From contig JABMRV010000186.1 in NCBI GenBank assembly GCA_013202285.1, forward strand, positions 1 to 33,413: a stretch of DNA of 33,413 bases. The letters are read 5' to 3'. Shown here piece after piece: positions 16,437 to 26,332 of the stretch; position 1 is the first letter of the stretch, and each line of letters starts with the position of its first letter. The DNA comes from a bacterium. Its GTDB lineage: Bacteria > Electryoneota > AABM5-125-24 > Hatepunaeales > Hatepunaeaceae. The position numbers and the translations under genes are program-made. The notes beneath the pieces were generated by a model. That model was not told where the DNA came from, ran no database searches, and saw nothing but the letters and a program-made list of their open reading frames with translations.

Positions 16437-18332
16437 TCAGGGCGCTTCAATCTCGTTGACAGCCCAAAGCAAGAATTCACGAGCCTGATTCTCATACATG
16501 AAGTAGAGCGGGAAACCGAGCACCATGGTGCGGTAAGGATAAATCGGTGAGAAGTTACGCAAGCAACAGACACCGCCCTCGAAGATTGTGGTATCCGGAT
16601 TACCATTCCAGTAACCCACCGCTTCGGTACGGTGTTCGGGTGTCAGGATCCAAGTACTGGGCACTCCAAGCCACGGTCTGCTACCTCCGGGAATCTTGGC
16701 GGGATCATAAGCTACATCCGGGCTACCGATGTCGGCATTGCCGGTCATACCGACGAATTCCTTCAGAGCGTTCTTTTTGCCACTGGCAATCCGCAGGTAG
16801 TTATTTGCGAAACCGGAACTGAAACTGGGGGAATCTTCCTCGGTGAAAGCGGAAAGGACATCCCATCCGGAGAGAATCAACTTACCGCCGGAATCCAGAT
16901 ATTGACCGAGTAGGATCAGGTTATTAGGATCCTCTTTCAGTTCAAATTGTGACCGGTCATCCGCATGCCAGATAATGATACGTTTGTTGTAAACATCCAG
17001 CGGTGACACGTAATTAACGTCTCCGATTGCATGCGAGGCATAGTCGATAGTCGAAATCGACCAGCCGTCAGCAAGCAGCGGAGATGTTATGTAATCGTAG
17101 AAGTTATCGCATTGTTCGTCGTCAGGGCTTCCCGGTCTGCCATTTCCATCCTTTGTCTCATCGACAATCAGGATGTTCATCTGCTCCAGATCGGGTATAA
17201 CAATCGAAAGCGTGTAAATCGAAAGTGTATCACTCACTGCACCGGCAAAATCCCGGCATTGAGCGTTGAACTTGTATTCCCCGGGATCCAGATTGTCAAA
17301 TTCGACTGACGGCGCTCCCCAGTCATACCAGTCGTCATCGCTCCATTCGGGCCAGGTGGTTTCACCTATCAGACGATACACAAAGCGATACCTGTAAGCC
17401 TGAATGTCGCCAAAATAATCCTCGTATTCACTGGTTTCGCTCGAACACTCGGTTGCTGCTTCCATGGTGAGAATAGTGGTTCGGTTGTCCCTGTAGAATA
17501 TCGAACCGTCGGGGAAGAAGTCAGCCGTTCCGTAAACAGCGCTGAAAGCTGTCAACCGCGGGTAAACGTTATCGGTGACGATAACCCTTCTCTCCTTGCG
17601 GTCGCTGATCGAACCTCCCAGATCCATCACTTCAACACCGATTGTATTGGTATCGCCGACGTTGAGGAATGAGACGTCGAGAGGCAGTACTTTAATCGTA
17701 TCGATCGAGGCAAGGATGTTATCGTTCGACGTATCATAGAACTGGAATTCCGAATATTCAACCCAGTCTGTGATCGGGAACCCGTCGATCATTACTCTGA
17801 AAAGAGCACCCGACTCATCCGGATCGCTCCACTCAACCTCGAAAGAAATCCCCGTACCGACAACCGCCAGATCGGGGAAATCGGCTACAAACTTGTCAAT
17901 CTGGGGTTGATAATTAATCGCCTTAATGGTACGGGAAGCTGGTGATGGATCACTACGACCCAGGTTGTCCTGTGCCGCTACATAGATGGTGTGCGTCTCT
18001 AACATGCGCTCAGGGTCATTCGGATCGATGGTTTTCGACTCAAAGGCAATTACGCTGTCTCCCTTGGTCGTCCAGACCGGATCTCCTCTATCCACCCATA
18101 CCCAGAAGCCTTCCACCAGCCCGTCCTGATCGTGTCCGAACCATTGGACGTGGAACATCGATGATGGTGAAACATAGTGATCGTGCTCAACTGAGTCCAG
18201 AGGTGCGACTACTATCCTGGTTTCCGGAGCCAGATTTGCTAACGGTGAACCCGGGTCCTCCGGTTCGCAGCCCCAAAAAGCTACCAACACCAGGAGCAGC
18301 GGTACTATCTTCAACAGTTTTCTTGATGACAT
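16437..18332 (-). CDS. Secreted lipoprotein of unknown function
   Basis: Lipobox 'LLVLVAFWGC'; strong RBS (ggaggagat) on minus strand; C-terminal 'NILIVDETKDGNG...DGWSISTIDYAS...RIIIWHADD...GGKLILSGWDVLSAF' suggests a glutamine-amidotransferase-like fold. Confidence 0.75.
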   Translation of the reverse strand: MSSRKLLKIVPLLLVLVAFWGCEPEDPGSPLANLAPETRIVVAPLDSVEHDHYVSPSSMFHVQWFGHDQDGLVEGFWVWVDRGDPVWTTKGDSVIAFESKTIDPNDPERMLETHTIYVAAQDNLGRSDPSPASRTIKAINYQPQIDKFVADFPDLAVVGTGISFEVEWSDPDESGALFRVMIDGFPITDWVEYSEFQFYDTSNDNILASIDTIKVLPLDVSFLNVGDTNTIGVEVMDLGGSISDRKERRVIVTDNVYPRLTAFSAVYGTADFFPDGSIFYRDNRTTILTMEAATECSSETSEYEDYFGDIQAYRYRFVYRLIGETTWPEWSDDDWYDWGAPSVEFDNLDPGEYKFNAQCRDFAGAVSDTLSIYTLSIVIPDLEQMNILIVDETKDGNGRPGSPDDEQCDNFYDYITSPLLADGWSISTIDYASHAIGDVNYVSPLDVYNKRIIIWHADDRSQFELKEDPNNLILLGQYLDSGGKLILSGWDVLSAFTEEDSPSFSSGFANNYLRIASGKKNALKEFVGMTGNADIGSPDVAYDPAKIPGGSRPWLGVPSTWILTPEHRTEAVGYWNGNPDTTIFEGGVCCLRNFSPIYPYRTMVLGFPLYFMYENQAREFLLWAVNEIEAP

Positions 18333-18352
18333 ACTATCTCCTCCTGTGCTGA

Positions 18353-19432
18353 TTAAAACCTTAAACCAATAGAAAAACGGTGCGGACTGCTCATGAACGA
18401 ATCAGATGCTTCTGCGAGTTTACCGAAGTCCATATAGGCATAGTCGAGTGAGAAATCAACCTCACCCGGCAGTGGAAGTCTGATACCGAAACCGCCAGCC
18501 CAACGCTCCTCGTCATACCCGAAGAAGTTCTTATACCTGAACTTGTATCCGCCTCGTACGATCAATGTGTTGAGATATGTCATCTCAACACCGAAATTGA
18601 TACGTTCGCGGTTGTCGTTCGGATGGCTGATCTCAAGCGCCATCAATGCATCAAAATCCGCGGGGCGTTGCAAGCCAGTCAAGGTAAAGAAGTTGGCGGA
18701 CAAGCCCAGCCTGTAGATGGTTGGCGGAGGAGCGGCAGTATAGTCGTTGCTCTTGGCTTCCTCAAGGTTCCTACGTCCCTGGTCAAGGTAGTCAACGTAA
18801 GAACCGTCGTAGTCGATATCCGGTCCGAAATTCTGTACCGCCATACCGATCTTCAGCGACCGTAATGCCGTTTCATACAGGGTTCCGATATCTGCGAGCA
18901 TTCCGGTATAGTCGGCATTGTCAAGATTACTGTTGACAATTCGCAGGTTCAATCCGAAAATGAACCGATCTGTCAGCCTCTGAGCCCATGACACACCGCC
19001 GACGATATCGTAACAGATGAAGTTCTCACCTGTACCTTCCGGTCTGAAGATAGTCCTTACCTTCATGTCGCCGGTTGACATCGCCAGTATATGCACTCCC
19101 AGTACAGTGTTGGGATTAAGTTTCTTTGCCACAGCGGCAGTATTGTACTGGATATCCGCCGGCATATTTATCTGCGAGAATTCTGCCGCCGTCCCTTCAA
19201 TATGTATCAGACCAGCGGGGTTCCAGAATGTCGATTGAATATCATCGGCAACAGCAACATATGTCTCCGCCATTCCGATAGCTCGAACACTGGTGGCAAC
19301 CTTCAGTGTCTGCATACTGGTTGTACCGACTTTCTGGACTTCCGTAGCCCGAGTAACGCTCGCTGAAAACAGAAGCGCCAGCGAGACGACGACCCAGAGC
19401 GCTGAAAAACGCCTGAATTGTTTCCTCTGCAT
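18353..19432 (-). CDS. PorV/PorQ-family outer-membrane protein
   Basis: 'VGTTSMQTLKVATSVRAIGMAETYVAVADDIQSTFWNPAGLIHIEG' pattern and barrel-like C-terminus 'HRFSIGLRF'. The ORF track starts at 19480, but the internal ATG at 19432 has a strong RBS ('gaggaggaaatcgatg'). Confidence 0.82.
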   Translation of the reverse strand: MQRKQFRRFSALWVVVSLALLFSASVTRATEVQKVGTTSMQTLKVATSVRAIGMAETYVAVADDIQSTFWNPAGLIHIEGTAAEFSQINMPADIQYNTAAVAKKLNPNTVLGVHILAMSTGDMKVRTIFRPEGTGENFICYDIVGGVSWAQRLTDRFIFGLNLRIVNSNLDNADYTGMLADIGTLYETALRSLKIGMAVQNFGPDIDYDGSYVDYLDQGRRNLEEAKSNDYTAAPPPTIYRLGLSANFFTLTGLQRPADFDALMALEISHPNDNRERINFGVEMTYLNTLIVRGGYKFRYKNFFGYDEERWAGGFGIRLPLPGEVDFSLDYAYMDFGKLAEASDSFMSSPHRFSIGLRF

Positions 19433-19476
19433 CGATTTCCTCCTCGATTTGGAAACGATGAAATCGTTCACACTCA

Positions 19477-20409
19477 TCATCGTCGTACCGCCTCGTTATA
19501 CACCACGTAGAGACTGGCGGTAACTTTTGTATGTGTACCGGATTCGCCGAACTTGAAATGCAGCGTGTGTGTACTTCCTGCCGTTAGATTCCCTAACATT
19601 TCACGTATCGGGAACTGGTTGGTGTATCTCGATCCACGTGCTGGCTTAGCCGCATGAAGATACGGTCCACCGATATCCCATCCTCCATCAGCGGCCCAGA
19701 ATTCATCGAGGTCAAGACGTATGCCCTTTCCCCGCCGAACTTTGAGTGTATCATCAGTATCATACTGAGCAGGCTCTACCAGATAGAATCCCTGTCCCCA
19801 GACAATAGTTGTTTCACCGGCATATCCGTAGTTTGCAGGATCAAGGAAGATGCCGCCCGGATAAACCTCTTCTGTTATGCCAGTCATCTGGATTGACAGT
19901 TTGAAGCGATCATCAAGATAGCTGTCAAGCGTATCCACCTGCATCACACGAAAAACGATCTTTTCGAGGTTGTCCTGCATGATGGAATCAAGTTCGGCTA
20001 TCCTGAGTGAGTCTTCATGGGTTATCGTTTCCTGTAGTTCGATGTTAATGATCTCGTTCTTGAAAGCGCCGTTTTCCACGATGATGGAATCGATCTCATC
20101 ATTGATAGTTTCAAAGAGTTCGAGATCGGAATCCCAGCCCTGATTGATACTGTCATAGGGCATCAGGAAGCAGGCTATGGTGATGAAACCATCAATTACG
20201 TCGGCGTCAAGCAATGTGAAGGCAGCCGTCAAATCCTGACCGTTTGCGTCCACGTTATCTAAGAGGGTGATGGTTTCGGTGTAACTGTAAGCTGGAGGAT
20301 TAACCGGTAACACGCGTTCGTCGTCACAGGCAGACAGTACCAGCATTAATGCCATGCAGGCTGCCAGCAATCCGCCAGCTGGCGGAAACGTCTTTTTGGA
20401 TTTCATCAT
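19477..20409 (-). CDS. Lipoprotein of unknown function
   Basis: Lipobox 'LMLVLSAC'; ATG at 20409 preferred over GTG at 20418 because 'gaagtgaggtg' lies just upstream. Confidence 0.72.
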   Translation of the reverse strand: MMKSKKTFPPAGGLLAACMALMLVLSACDDERVLPVNPPAYSYTETITLLDNVDANGQDLTAAFTLLDADVIDGFITIACFLMPYDSINQGWDSDLELFETINDEIDSIIVENGAFKNEIINIELQETITHEDSLRIAELDSIMQDNLEKIVFRVMQVDTLDSYLDDRFKLSIQMTGITEEVYPGGIFLDPANYGYAGETTIVWGQGFYLVEPAQYDTDDTLKVRRGKGIRLDLDEFWAADGGWDIGGPYLHAAKPARGSRYTNQFPIREMLGNLTAGSTHTLHFKFGESGTHTKVTASLYVVYNEAVRR

Positions 20410-20414
20410 GCACC

Positions 20415-22955
20415 TCACTTCAACACCACGAATTTATCTATCTTAATGGGTCCGCCCTCCTCATCTATAGTCCCGTCAGTATCCTTGACCCAGCCTTCAA
20501 CAACGTAGTAATAGATACCGCTGACGATTTCCTGGGCATATTTGTTTCTCATATCCCAGTATATCAGGTCGATGCCCGGTTGATGTTTGAGGGTAATCAG
20601 GTGATCTCCGGCTAAGGTGTAGATGCGGATTGTAGCGCCGCTGGCGGGAAGATTCATGAACTTGAGCTTGCGCGGATAGTGCTTTACGTCGTCTTTAGTC
20701 AACGCACCGCCGTACTCTTCCTCATGGCTTCCTCTGTAAGGATTCGGGACCACGCATACAGCATCCACAGAACTGCCCAATGGGGAGTTTTCCTCAGTGC
20801 ATCCGACGGTCGCTTCCTGGAATGAACGACCTATAGCCGTGATCAGCACACCCGCACCCTTGACGCCCTGGTCAAAGGCTCGCACGATATAGTAGTAAGT
20901 CCAGCCGCGCAGAACGTCGTAATCGTCGTACCAGTAGACCCTGCTTGAGTCAATCGTCGTATCAGGTGGCGTCACTGTCGTATCAATGGTCTCAACCACC
21001 ACCCAGTCCCATCCTGTATGGTTGACCGTTGTGCCTGGGATGGGATTGAGATCATACGGCATTCCGAGGTTCAGGTTCTCACGCTGAAACTCCGGATTCG
21101 GCAGTACGTTGATTATGTCGTACTGCTTCATCGTCCACCAGTAGTTCATATCGCTGGAACGCTGGATGACATATCCCTCGAAGTCGTAATCCTTTGTAAT
21201 GGGATCCACGGACTCTTCGGAGTTATCCATCCAGAATATCCGTATGTGATCAGGGAATAACTGCATCCCTCCCTGGGGTTGACCGGGCAGGGCAGCGTAC
21301 TCACTAAGATCAAGTGTGTTCCCGAATTCCGGCTGATCAGGCGCTGCCGGACCCTGGAAGTCGTTATCGTACATTGCCTGTGCCCACTCAGCGTTCTTCT
21401 TGATGTCCGGTATGTCATAACCGGCAATGAACGCCACAGTCACCGGCAGCTCCTCTCCTGGTCTCAGCGTCCATCTACCCTCGCTGGGAGCAAAACCCAG
21501 CAGGAAACGCCAGTCACCAAGTTCCGCGGTCGGTGGACTGTTGTTGGAAGGATCATCGGACAGCATGTCGAATTTATCGGTATTAAGATCCGGATCGCCG
21601 CCCGACACGCGCTCGAAATTCTTGAAGACAATATTGAGCGATTCGGGTGGCGCTGGCGTTCTGACGATCTTCATGGCGAACAAACCTGGTCCGAAACCGT
21701 CGGCATCGGTTGAGTCATCGCCATGAACCATCATTAACAAGGGTTTTTCACCTTTGTCAGTATCCGGCGGGTACACGTCATCCCAGTAGTAGTTCCAATC
21801 GTCCACCGAAGCCGGATCACCGGACTCTCCCTTGGCAGCCACGTCGGCATCGGCGAACAGCCCGATATGCACATCGGTGATGGCTCCATCACCGATATTG
21901 CGGATGATGAGATCGACCAGAATGAATGCTCCGGCATAGGCTTCACCCCAGGCGTAAGTCCTCTGCAGCACCATCACGTTCAGAGGAGTGTGACCGTCAG
22001 GATCGGGGTTCACCGAACCAGCGGGGTCGGAGTCATCATAGGCACAGAAGTATTCCTGGGTACCGCGAGCATTGCCGTCCTCATCTTCAAGACCGTCGTC
22101 GTCGTCATCAAGGGAGCCCGGAATAGCGTCGCCGTCATACCACTTCGACTGGTCGCCAGGGGGATACTCATCGTCCATATCGACGTAACCGTCGAAATCG
22201 TTATCGATGAAGTCGTGGGAGATGTCACCGACAGGATCTTCGTCGATGAAAGGCTCAGGATCGTAGTTGCAATTGCCGTCGCCATTCGCGTCGCCCGACT
22301 TACCGGTGTCCACTCTATCTGTTTCTCCTGGACCCCAAATAATTTCGCCGGTATCGACGACTATAGAGTCCTCATCCGTGAACCCGTCCTCATCGTCATC
22401 ACGTCCGATGAATCCTTCACCGCCGTCCCAATTAACAGAAGGTTCACCGTTACCGTCGAGGTCTGCTTCGGGGTTATCCCACCAGTCTTCGTCGTCGTCG
22501 ATCCCCTTGGCGCCCATGATGTATGTTCTGCCGGCGAGATCGGAATACTGCTTGGAGGTGGCAATGTAACGGTCGAATGAGGGTACAAAGTCGTTTGTTC
22601 CGTCATCACCATCCGTACCTGTCGATACGAGCCGTTGATTGTTCTTTATGGCACCTATCCAGATACCGGAACTAAACAGGAAATCGTTCTCCGAACCGAA
22701 CGGGAACTCGAAACCAAAGAAACCGGGGAGTGCATCCGGATTCCCCTGCTCACCCCAGTTTGAGAGCGTCATCCGCACATTGCCAACATCGTGGACGAAT
22801 CTGTCCTTGATCCCGGCAGCGGCGATACCGGCGTGTTCACCCTTGTCCCTTACCGGTCCGGCGTCGATAGTTCGCGAAATGACAGGTTGAACCAACAGTC
22901 CTGATATCATTACCGCGAACAGTGCAATGGTCGTTATTTTTAACTGTTTCAGCAT
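20415..22955 (-). CDS. Large Asp-rich secreted protein with DxDxDG-type repeats and FlgD-like C-terminal domain
   Basis: 'DDDEDWWDNPEADLDGNGEPS', 'GRDDDEDGFTDEDS', 'SGDANGDGNCNYDPEPFIDEDP', 'DNDFDGYVDMDDE', 'DDDDDGLEDEDGN'; C-terminus 'RKLKFMNLPASGATIRIYTLAGDHLITL...YWDMRNKYAQEIVSGIYYYVVEG'. Confidence 0.8.
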   Translation of the reverse strand: MLKQLKITTIALFAVMISGLLVQPVISRTIDAGPVRDKGEHAGIAAAGIKDRFVHDVGNVRMTLSNWGEQGNPDALPGFFGFEFPFGSENDFLFSSGIWIGAIKNNQRLVSTGTDGDDGTNDFVPSFDRYIATSKQYSDLAGRTYIMGAKGIDDDEDWWDNPEADLDGNGEPSVNWDGGEGFIGRDDDEDGFTDEDSIVVDTGEIIWGPGETDRVDTGKSGDANGDGNCNYDPEPFIDEDPVGDISHDFIDNDFDGYVDMDDEYPPGDQSKWYDGDAIPGSLDDDDDGLEDEDGNARGTQEYFCAYDDSDPAGSVNPDPDGHTPLNVMVLQRTYAWGEAYAGAFILVDLIIRNIGDGAITDVHIGLFADADVAAKGESGDPASVDDWNYYWDDVYPPDTDKGEKPLLMMVHGDDSTDADGFGPGLFAMKIVRTPAPPESLNIVFKNFERVSGGDPDLNTDKFDMLSDDPSNNSPPTAELGDWRFLLGFAPSEGRWTLRPGEELPVTVAFIAGYDIPDIKKNAEWAQAMYDNDFQGPAAPDQPEFGNTLDLSEYAALPGQPQGGMQLFPDHIRIFWMDNSEESVDPITKDYDFEGYVIQRSSDMNYWWTMKQYDIINVLPNPEFQRENLNLGMPYDLNPIPGTTVNHTGWDWVVVETIDTTVTPPDTTIDSSRVYWYDDYDVLRGWTYYYIVRAFDQGVKGAGVLITAIGRSFQEATVGCTEENSPLGSSVDAVCVVPNPYRGSHEEEYGGALTKDDVKHYPRKLKFMNLPASGATIRIYTLAGDHLITLKHQPGIDLIYWDMRNKYAQEIVSGIYYYVVEGWVKDTDGTIDEEGGPIKIDKFVVLK

Positions 22956-22974
22956 ATATTAACTCCTCTCCTTA

Positions 22975-25900
22975 TCAGAATGATAATCCAAGCCCGACCC
23001 GGAAAATGCGTGGATTATCCCACGCCTCAGGATTGGGTCCGGCTACAGGATTCAGAACATAATTTGGAGAGGTGGTGTCGTTAACCCACCCCGGCTCTCC
23101 GGTCAGGTCGTCATACGCATCGGGTCTTCCGGCACGACCGTAGTTATCATCGACCTGCATGATGTTCTTATTGTCGAAGAGGTTCCTTACCTCCAGCCAA
23201 ATCGAAGTCCGCCACATGCCGAAGGTGAAGAACTTGGCGAGGTTCAGATCCGTATTGTATGTCCAGGGAGTGCGTTCAGACATCTCCAAGCCTTCGATAA
23301 ACGATCCACTGGCGTCAGTAGGTGTGTATGGCAGACCGCTCGCCGCTTTGAAGAGGCAGTTGATCTCCCAGTCACCGGGAGCGCCACGGATACCGAAAAT
23401 CGGTTCACGATGTCCATAACTGAAACCGATGTTACCGACAATGGAATGACGTCGATCCCATCCGGCAGCGAGTGCCAGAGGTGGTTCCGCATAGTCGTCG
23501 CGGATAACCTGCGTACCGATTGAATAGGCGTTCTTGGCGTTAACCCATGAGAGAGTGTATGACAGACGTCCGGAAACATTGGTTCCATACTCCCTGGAGA
23601 GCGTGAATTCCAATCCCCGTGCAAAGGCGTAATCCTGATTGCCATACATGGCGAAGTTCCTGGTGGTAGTCGCCCACTGCGGGAACGTCTCCATGAACCA
23701 GATCTTACCGTCCTGAGTGTTAATCCAGTTCTTGATGTCCTTGAGGTATCCGGTTACGTCCAGCAGATAGTCCTCGTATGGGTTCCAGGCGATTCCCACC
23801 TCGTAGGCAACCGTCTTTTCGGGTTCAAGATTGGGATTTCCCACCAGCGGCGTACCGCCCTTAACCTCGGTGTTGACATCGGCAAATATGTAATCCCAGC
23901 GAGGTCTCTGGTAGAAATGTCCGTAATGAGCATGCAGGTATGCGTTCTCAGTGACGAAATAGGATACGCCCAGTCGAGGCGACACATACGCATTGACCTC
24001 CGATGGTTTCTCGAACGGTATGTGGTTCGTCGTCCATTTCTCATTGGTTGAATCTGTGGCGATTACGTTCTGAACAAAGCCACCGGGCATGTAGAGATCA
24101 ACCCTTCCGCCCAGAGTCAGCGTTATATCCTTATATTCCATCTTGTCCTGCATGTATATCGCACCATCCTTGGGGACGACATCGTACTCCGTGGAGTAAG
24201 TTCCCCATCCATCGTTATCGATGCTCGGATAGGTCGGTGCATAACTGTGCAGTTCGAAGGCGTTAAAGTCTATGCCGCTCTTTAACTGGTGATTACGGTT
24301 TAACTGGCTGGTTATCTGGAGCTTGGCTGCATATACATAGGATTCTTCTTCAAGGTGGTATGGAACTAATTGTCCGACAGATCCTCCGAGACCATCTCCG
24401 GTATAGTAGAAACCGTGCCATTGTTGATAAGTGTTGGCGGGATTGCCCGGATCCCATATTCCATCACCGTCGAGATCTTCAAACGGTTCACCGAGATCAT
24501 AGCGACCATTGCTCTTTCCATCCGTTCCCGGAAGATCGGTGTAAGGTTCCTCCGCCTCGCCGTATTCATCAGAATCCTTGCTGGCTGCTTTCCACTTTCG
24601 GGACGCCATGTACCGTGACATCTTCAGATGGTAATATGTCTTACTGCTGATTTGATGATTCCAGGTGAAAACGATCTGCTCATCAGCGATCGTTGAAAGT
24701 CTGGTATGATCTGAAGCGTTGTACTGGTAGAACTGCAGGTCTTCGTCGATGCGACCGTCCAGATCGTCATCCTTGCCGTTCAATACTTCTTCATCGATGC
24801 GACCGTCTCTGTCGTCATCCACACCGAAATAGAATGTTTCACCATCAGTATTGCGACCGGAAACGCTCCCGACCCAGTCTCGGAAGATGGCGTTCATTTC
24901 TTCCGGGGTATAGTCATAAGGGAAATTGCGGTTCAACCGGAAGTAGAACGGGTTTGTCCAGGAAAGGCTGTTACGATAGCCCAACTTCACCTTAATCTTG
25001 TTCTGAGTATAGGTAAGTTGAAGGTTACTGTTTCCGAAGGTCTGTTCCCGCTGGGCGTTAAACCTTCCTTCATTCATTCCCAGAAATCCTGAGGCGTCAT
25101 GCCTCATGTCGGGTGAAGATCCGATGTAGATGCCGTTGGAGGTGGTGTTGCGACCGGTGATATCTCCGGAGAGGAAGAATGTCAAATCGCCGGGAACTGT
25201 CACGCCCATTTTCGGTAGTAATATGCTGGTAATCGGGCAGGGACCGCCCAGAGACACCTCAATGCGGTCGTAGTTCTGATACGCAGACGGCGGCTGCCAT
25301 CTGGTCTCGAACTCCTTGTCTATCGGCTTCAGATTGGGATCATCGAACTCGTGATAGATACGTGTGGTGACCGTCTCGTAGAGGTCTTCCTGCTTGGGTG
25401 AGAGATCATCAAACGTGTACTTGAAATGACCGTGATATTCCTTGGGATCACCTTCTTTGGTGATGATATTAACTACGGCGGATTGTGCATTTCCGAACTC
25501 TGCGTCGAAACCGCCGGTAATAGCTATCATCTCGGCAACCGCCGGGCTTCCCACCGTTAGCATACGATGATCGAGAATGGGGTCTTTGACCTCCATTCCG
25601 TCGATAAGGTAAGCTACCTGACCGCTGCGTCCACCGCGAATATGGATGTTATTGCTTGAACCGACGGCGCCTGCAACAGTTCCGAGGGCTCCGACAAAGT
25701 CACCAACCGGCATGGCGTAAACCTCATCACCGGTTTTAATCCTTGTGGAAGCGGTTACGTCGTGTCTGAGCACTTTTCGTTTTGCCTTGAACACGACTTC
25801 CTGACCCTCGATTACCGTGGATTCCAGTATAAAATCGAGGGTTGTAGTATAATCTGCGTAAACCATCACCTCCTGCTGGGTTACTGTTATATAACCCACG

Positions 25901-26154
25901 AAACTTGCGGAGATGGAATATTTCCCGGGCGGGACGTTAATTATAAAGTAATCACCATCAAGTGATGTCGCGGCGCCGAGACCGGTACCGATTACAACCA
26001 CATTGGCGTTCACGATCGGTTTACCGGTATCCTTGTTCGTCACCATCCCGGCAATTTTGCCCGTTACACCAGCCCACGATGCACTACTGAAGACAAGTAC
26101 GAATGCAACAATGAGCAGAAGTACAGGACTGGTTTGATAGCGCACAACCTTCAC
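22975..26154 (-). CDS. TonB-dependent receptor with N-terminal carboxypeptidase-like regulatory domain
   Basis: 'GKIAGMVTNKDTGKPIVNANVVVIGTGLGAATSLDGDYFIINVPPGKYSISASFVGY'; plug 'VAGAVGSSNNIHIRGGRSGQVAYLIDGMEVKDP'; C-terminal 'NPRIFRVGLGLSF'. GTG at 26154 with 'ggagg' preferred over listed start 26181. Confidence 0.9.
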   Translation of the reverse strand: MKVVRYQTSPVLLLIVAFVLVFSSASWAGVTGKIAGMVTNKDTGKPIVNANVVVIGTGLGAATSLDGDYFIINVPPGKYSISASFVGYITVTQQEVMVYADYTTTLDFILESTVIEGQEVVFKAKRKVLRHDVTASTRIKTGDEVYAMPVGDFVGALGTVAGAVGSSNNIHIRGGRSGQVAYLIDGMEVKDPILDHRMLTVGSPAVAEMIAITGGFDAEFGNAQSAVVNIITKEGDPKEYHGHFKYTFDDLSPKQEDLYETVTTRIYHEFDDPNLKPIDKEFETRWQPPSAYQNYDRIEVSLGGPCPITSILLPKMGVTVPGDLTFFLSGDITGRNTTSNGIYIGSSPDMRHDASGFLGMNEGRFNAQREQTFGNSNLQLTYTQNKIKVKLGYRNSLSWTNPFYFRLNRNFPYDYTPEEMNAIFRDWVGSVSGRNTDGETFYFGVDDDRDGRIDEEVLNGKDDDLDGRIDEDLQFYQYNASDHTRLSTIADEQIVFTWNHQISSKTYYHLKMSRYMASRKWKAASKDSDEYGEAEEPYTDLPGTDGKSNGRYDLGEPFEDLDGDGIWDPGNPANTYQQWHGFYYTGDGLGGSVGQLVPYHLEEESYVYAAKLQITSQLNRNHQLKSGIDFNAFELHSYAPTYPSIDNDGWGTYSTEYDVVPKDGAIYMQDKMEYKDITLTLGGRVDLYMPGGFVQNVIATDSTNEKWTTNHIPFEKPSEVNAYVSPRLGVSYFVTENAYLHAHYGHFYQRPRWDYIFADVNTEVKGGTPLVGNPNLEPEKTVAYEVGIAWNPYEDYLLDVTGYLKDIKNWINTQDGKIWFMETFPQWATTTRNFAMYGNQDYAFARGLEFTLSREYGTNVSGRLSYTLSWVNAKNAYSIGTQVIRDDYAEPPLALAAGWDRRHSIVGNIGFSYGHREPIFGIRGAPGDWEINCLFKAASGLPYTPTDASGSFIEGLEMSERTPWTYNTDLNLAKFFTFGMWRTSIWLEVRNLFDNKNIMQVDDNYGRAGRPDAYDDLTGEPGWVNDTTSPNYVLNPVAGPNPEAWDNPRIFRVGLGLSF
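24741..24820 (-). repeat. 48-bp-period direct repeat encoding two DDDxDGRIDE loops in the TonB receptor
   Basis: 'cttcgtcgatgcgaccgtccagatcgtcatcc' (24741) and 'cttcatcgatgcgaccgtctctgtcgtcatcc' (24789). Confidence 0.85.
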
Positions 26155-26250
26155 GAAACCTCCTGCTTGAATTACTGCCACGATTTAGAGTACTTACAAC
26201 TATAAATGACAGGCAGTTGTAATTGGGGAGCTACGCGGGGGTAGTTCTTG

Positions 26251-26300
26251 AGAAAAATGCCACGGGATACCGGACAAATGGTAAACCCGGTTCCCGTGGC
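26251..26300 (-). terminator. Rho-independent terminator for the 26333-28444 gene
   Basis: On minus strand 'gccacgggaaccggg...ccggtatcccgtggc' followed by 'atttttct'. Confidence 0.85.
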
Positions 26301-26332
26301 TTGAAATACTCTTCAATTACTTACGAAACTTC

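Noticed and set aside
21867-22580. 237-aa plus-strand ORF (and nearby 22267-22569, 22010-22285)
   Set aside because: Antisense or out-of-frame to the Asp-rich coding region; the open frame is a by-product of GAC/GAT codon bias giving V/I-rich antisense translation.
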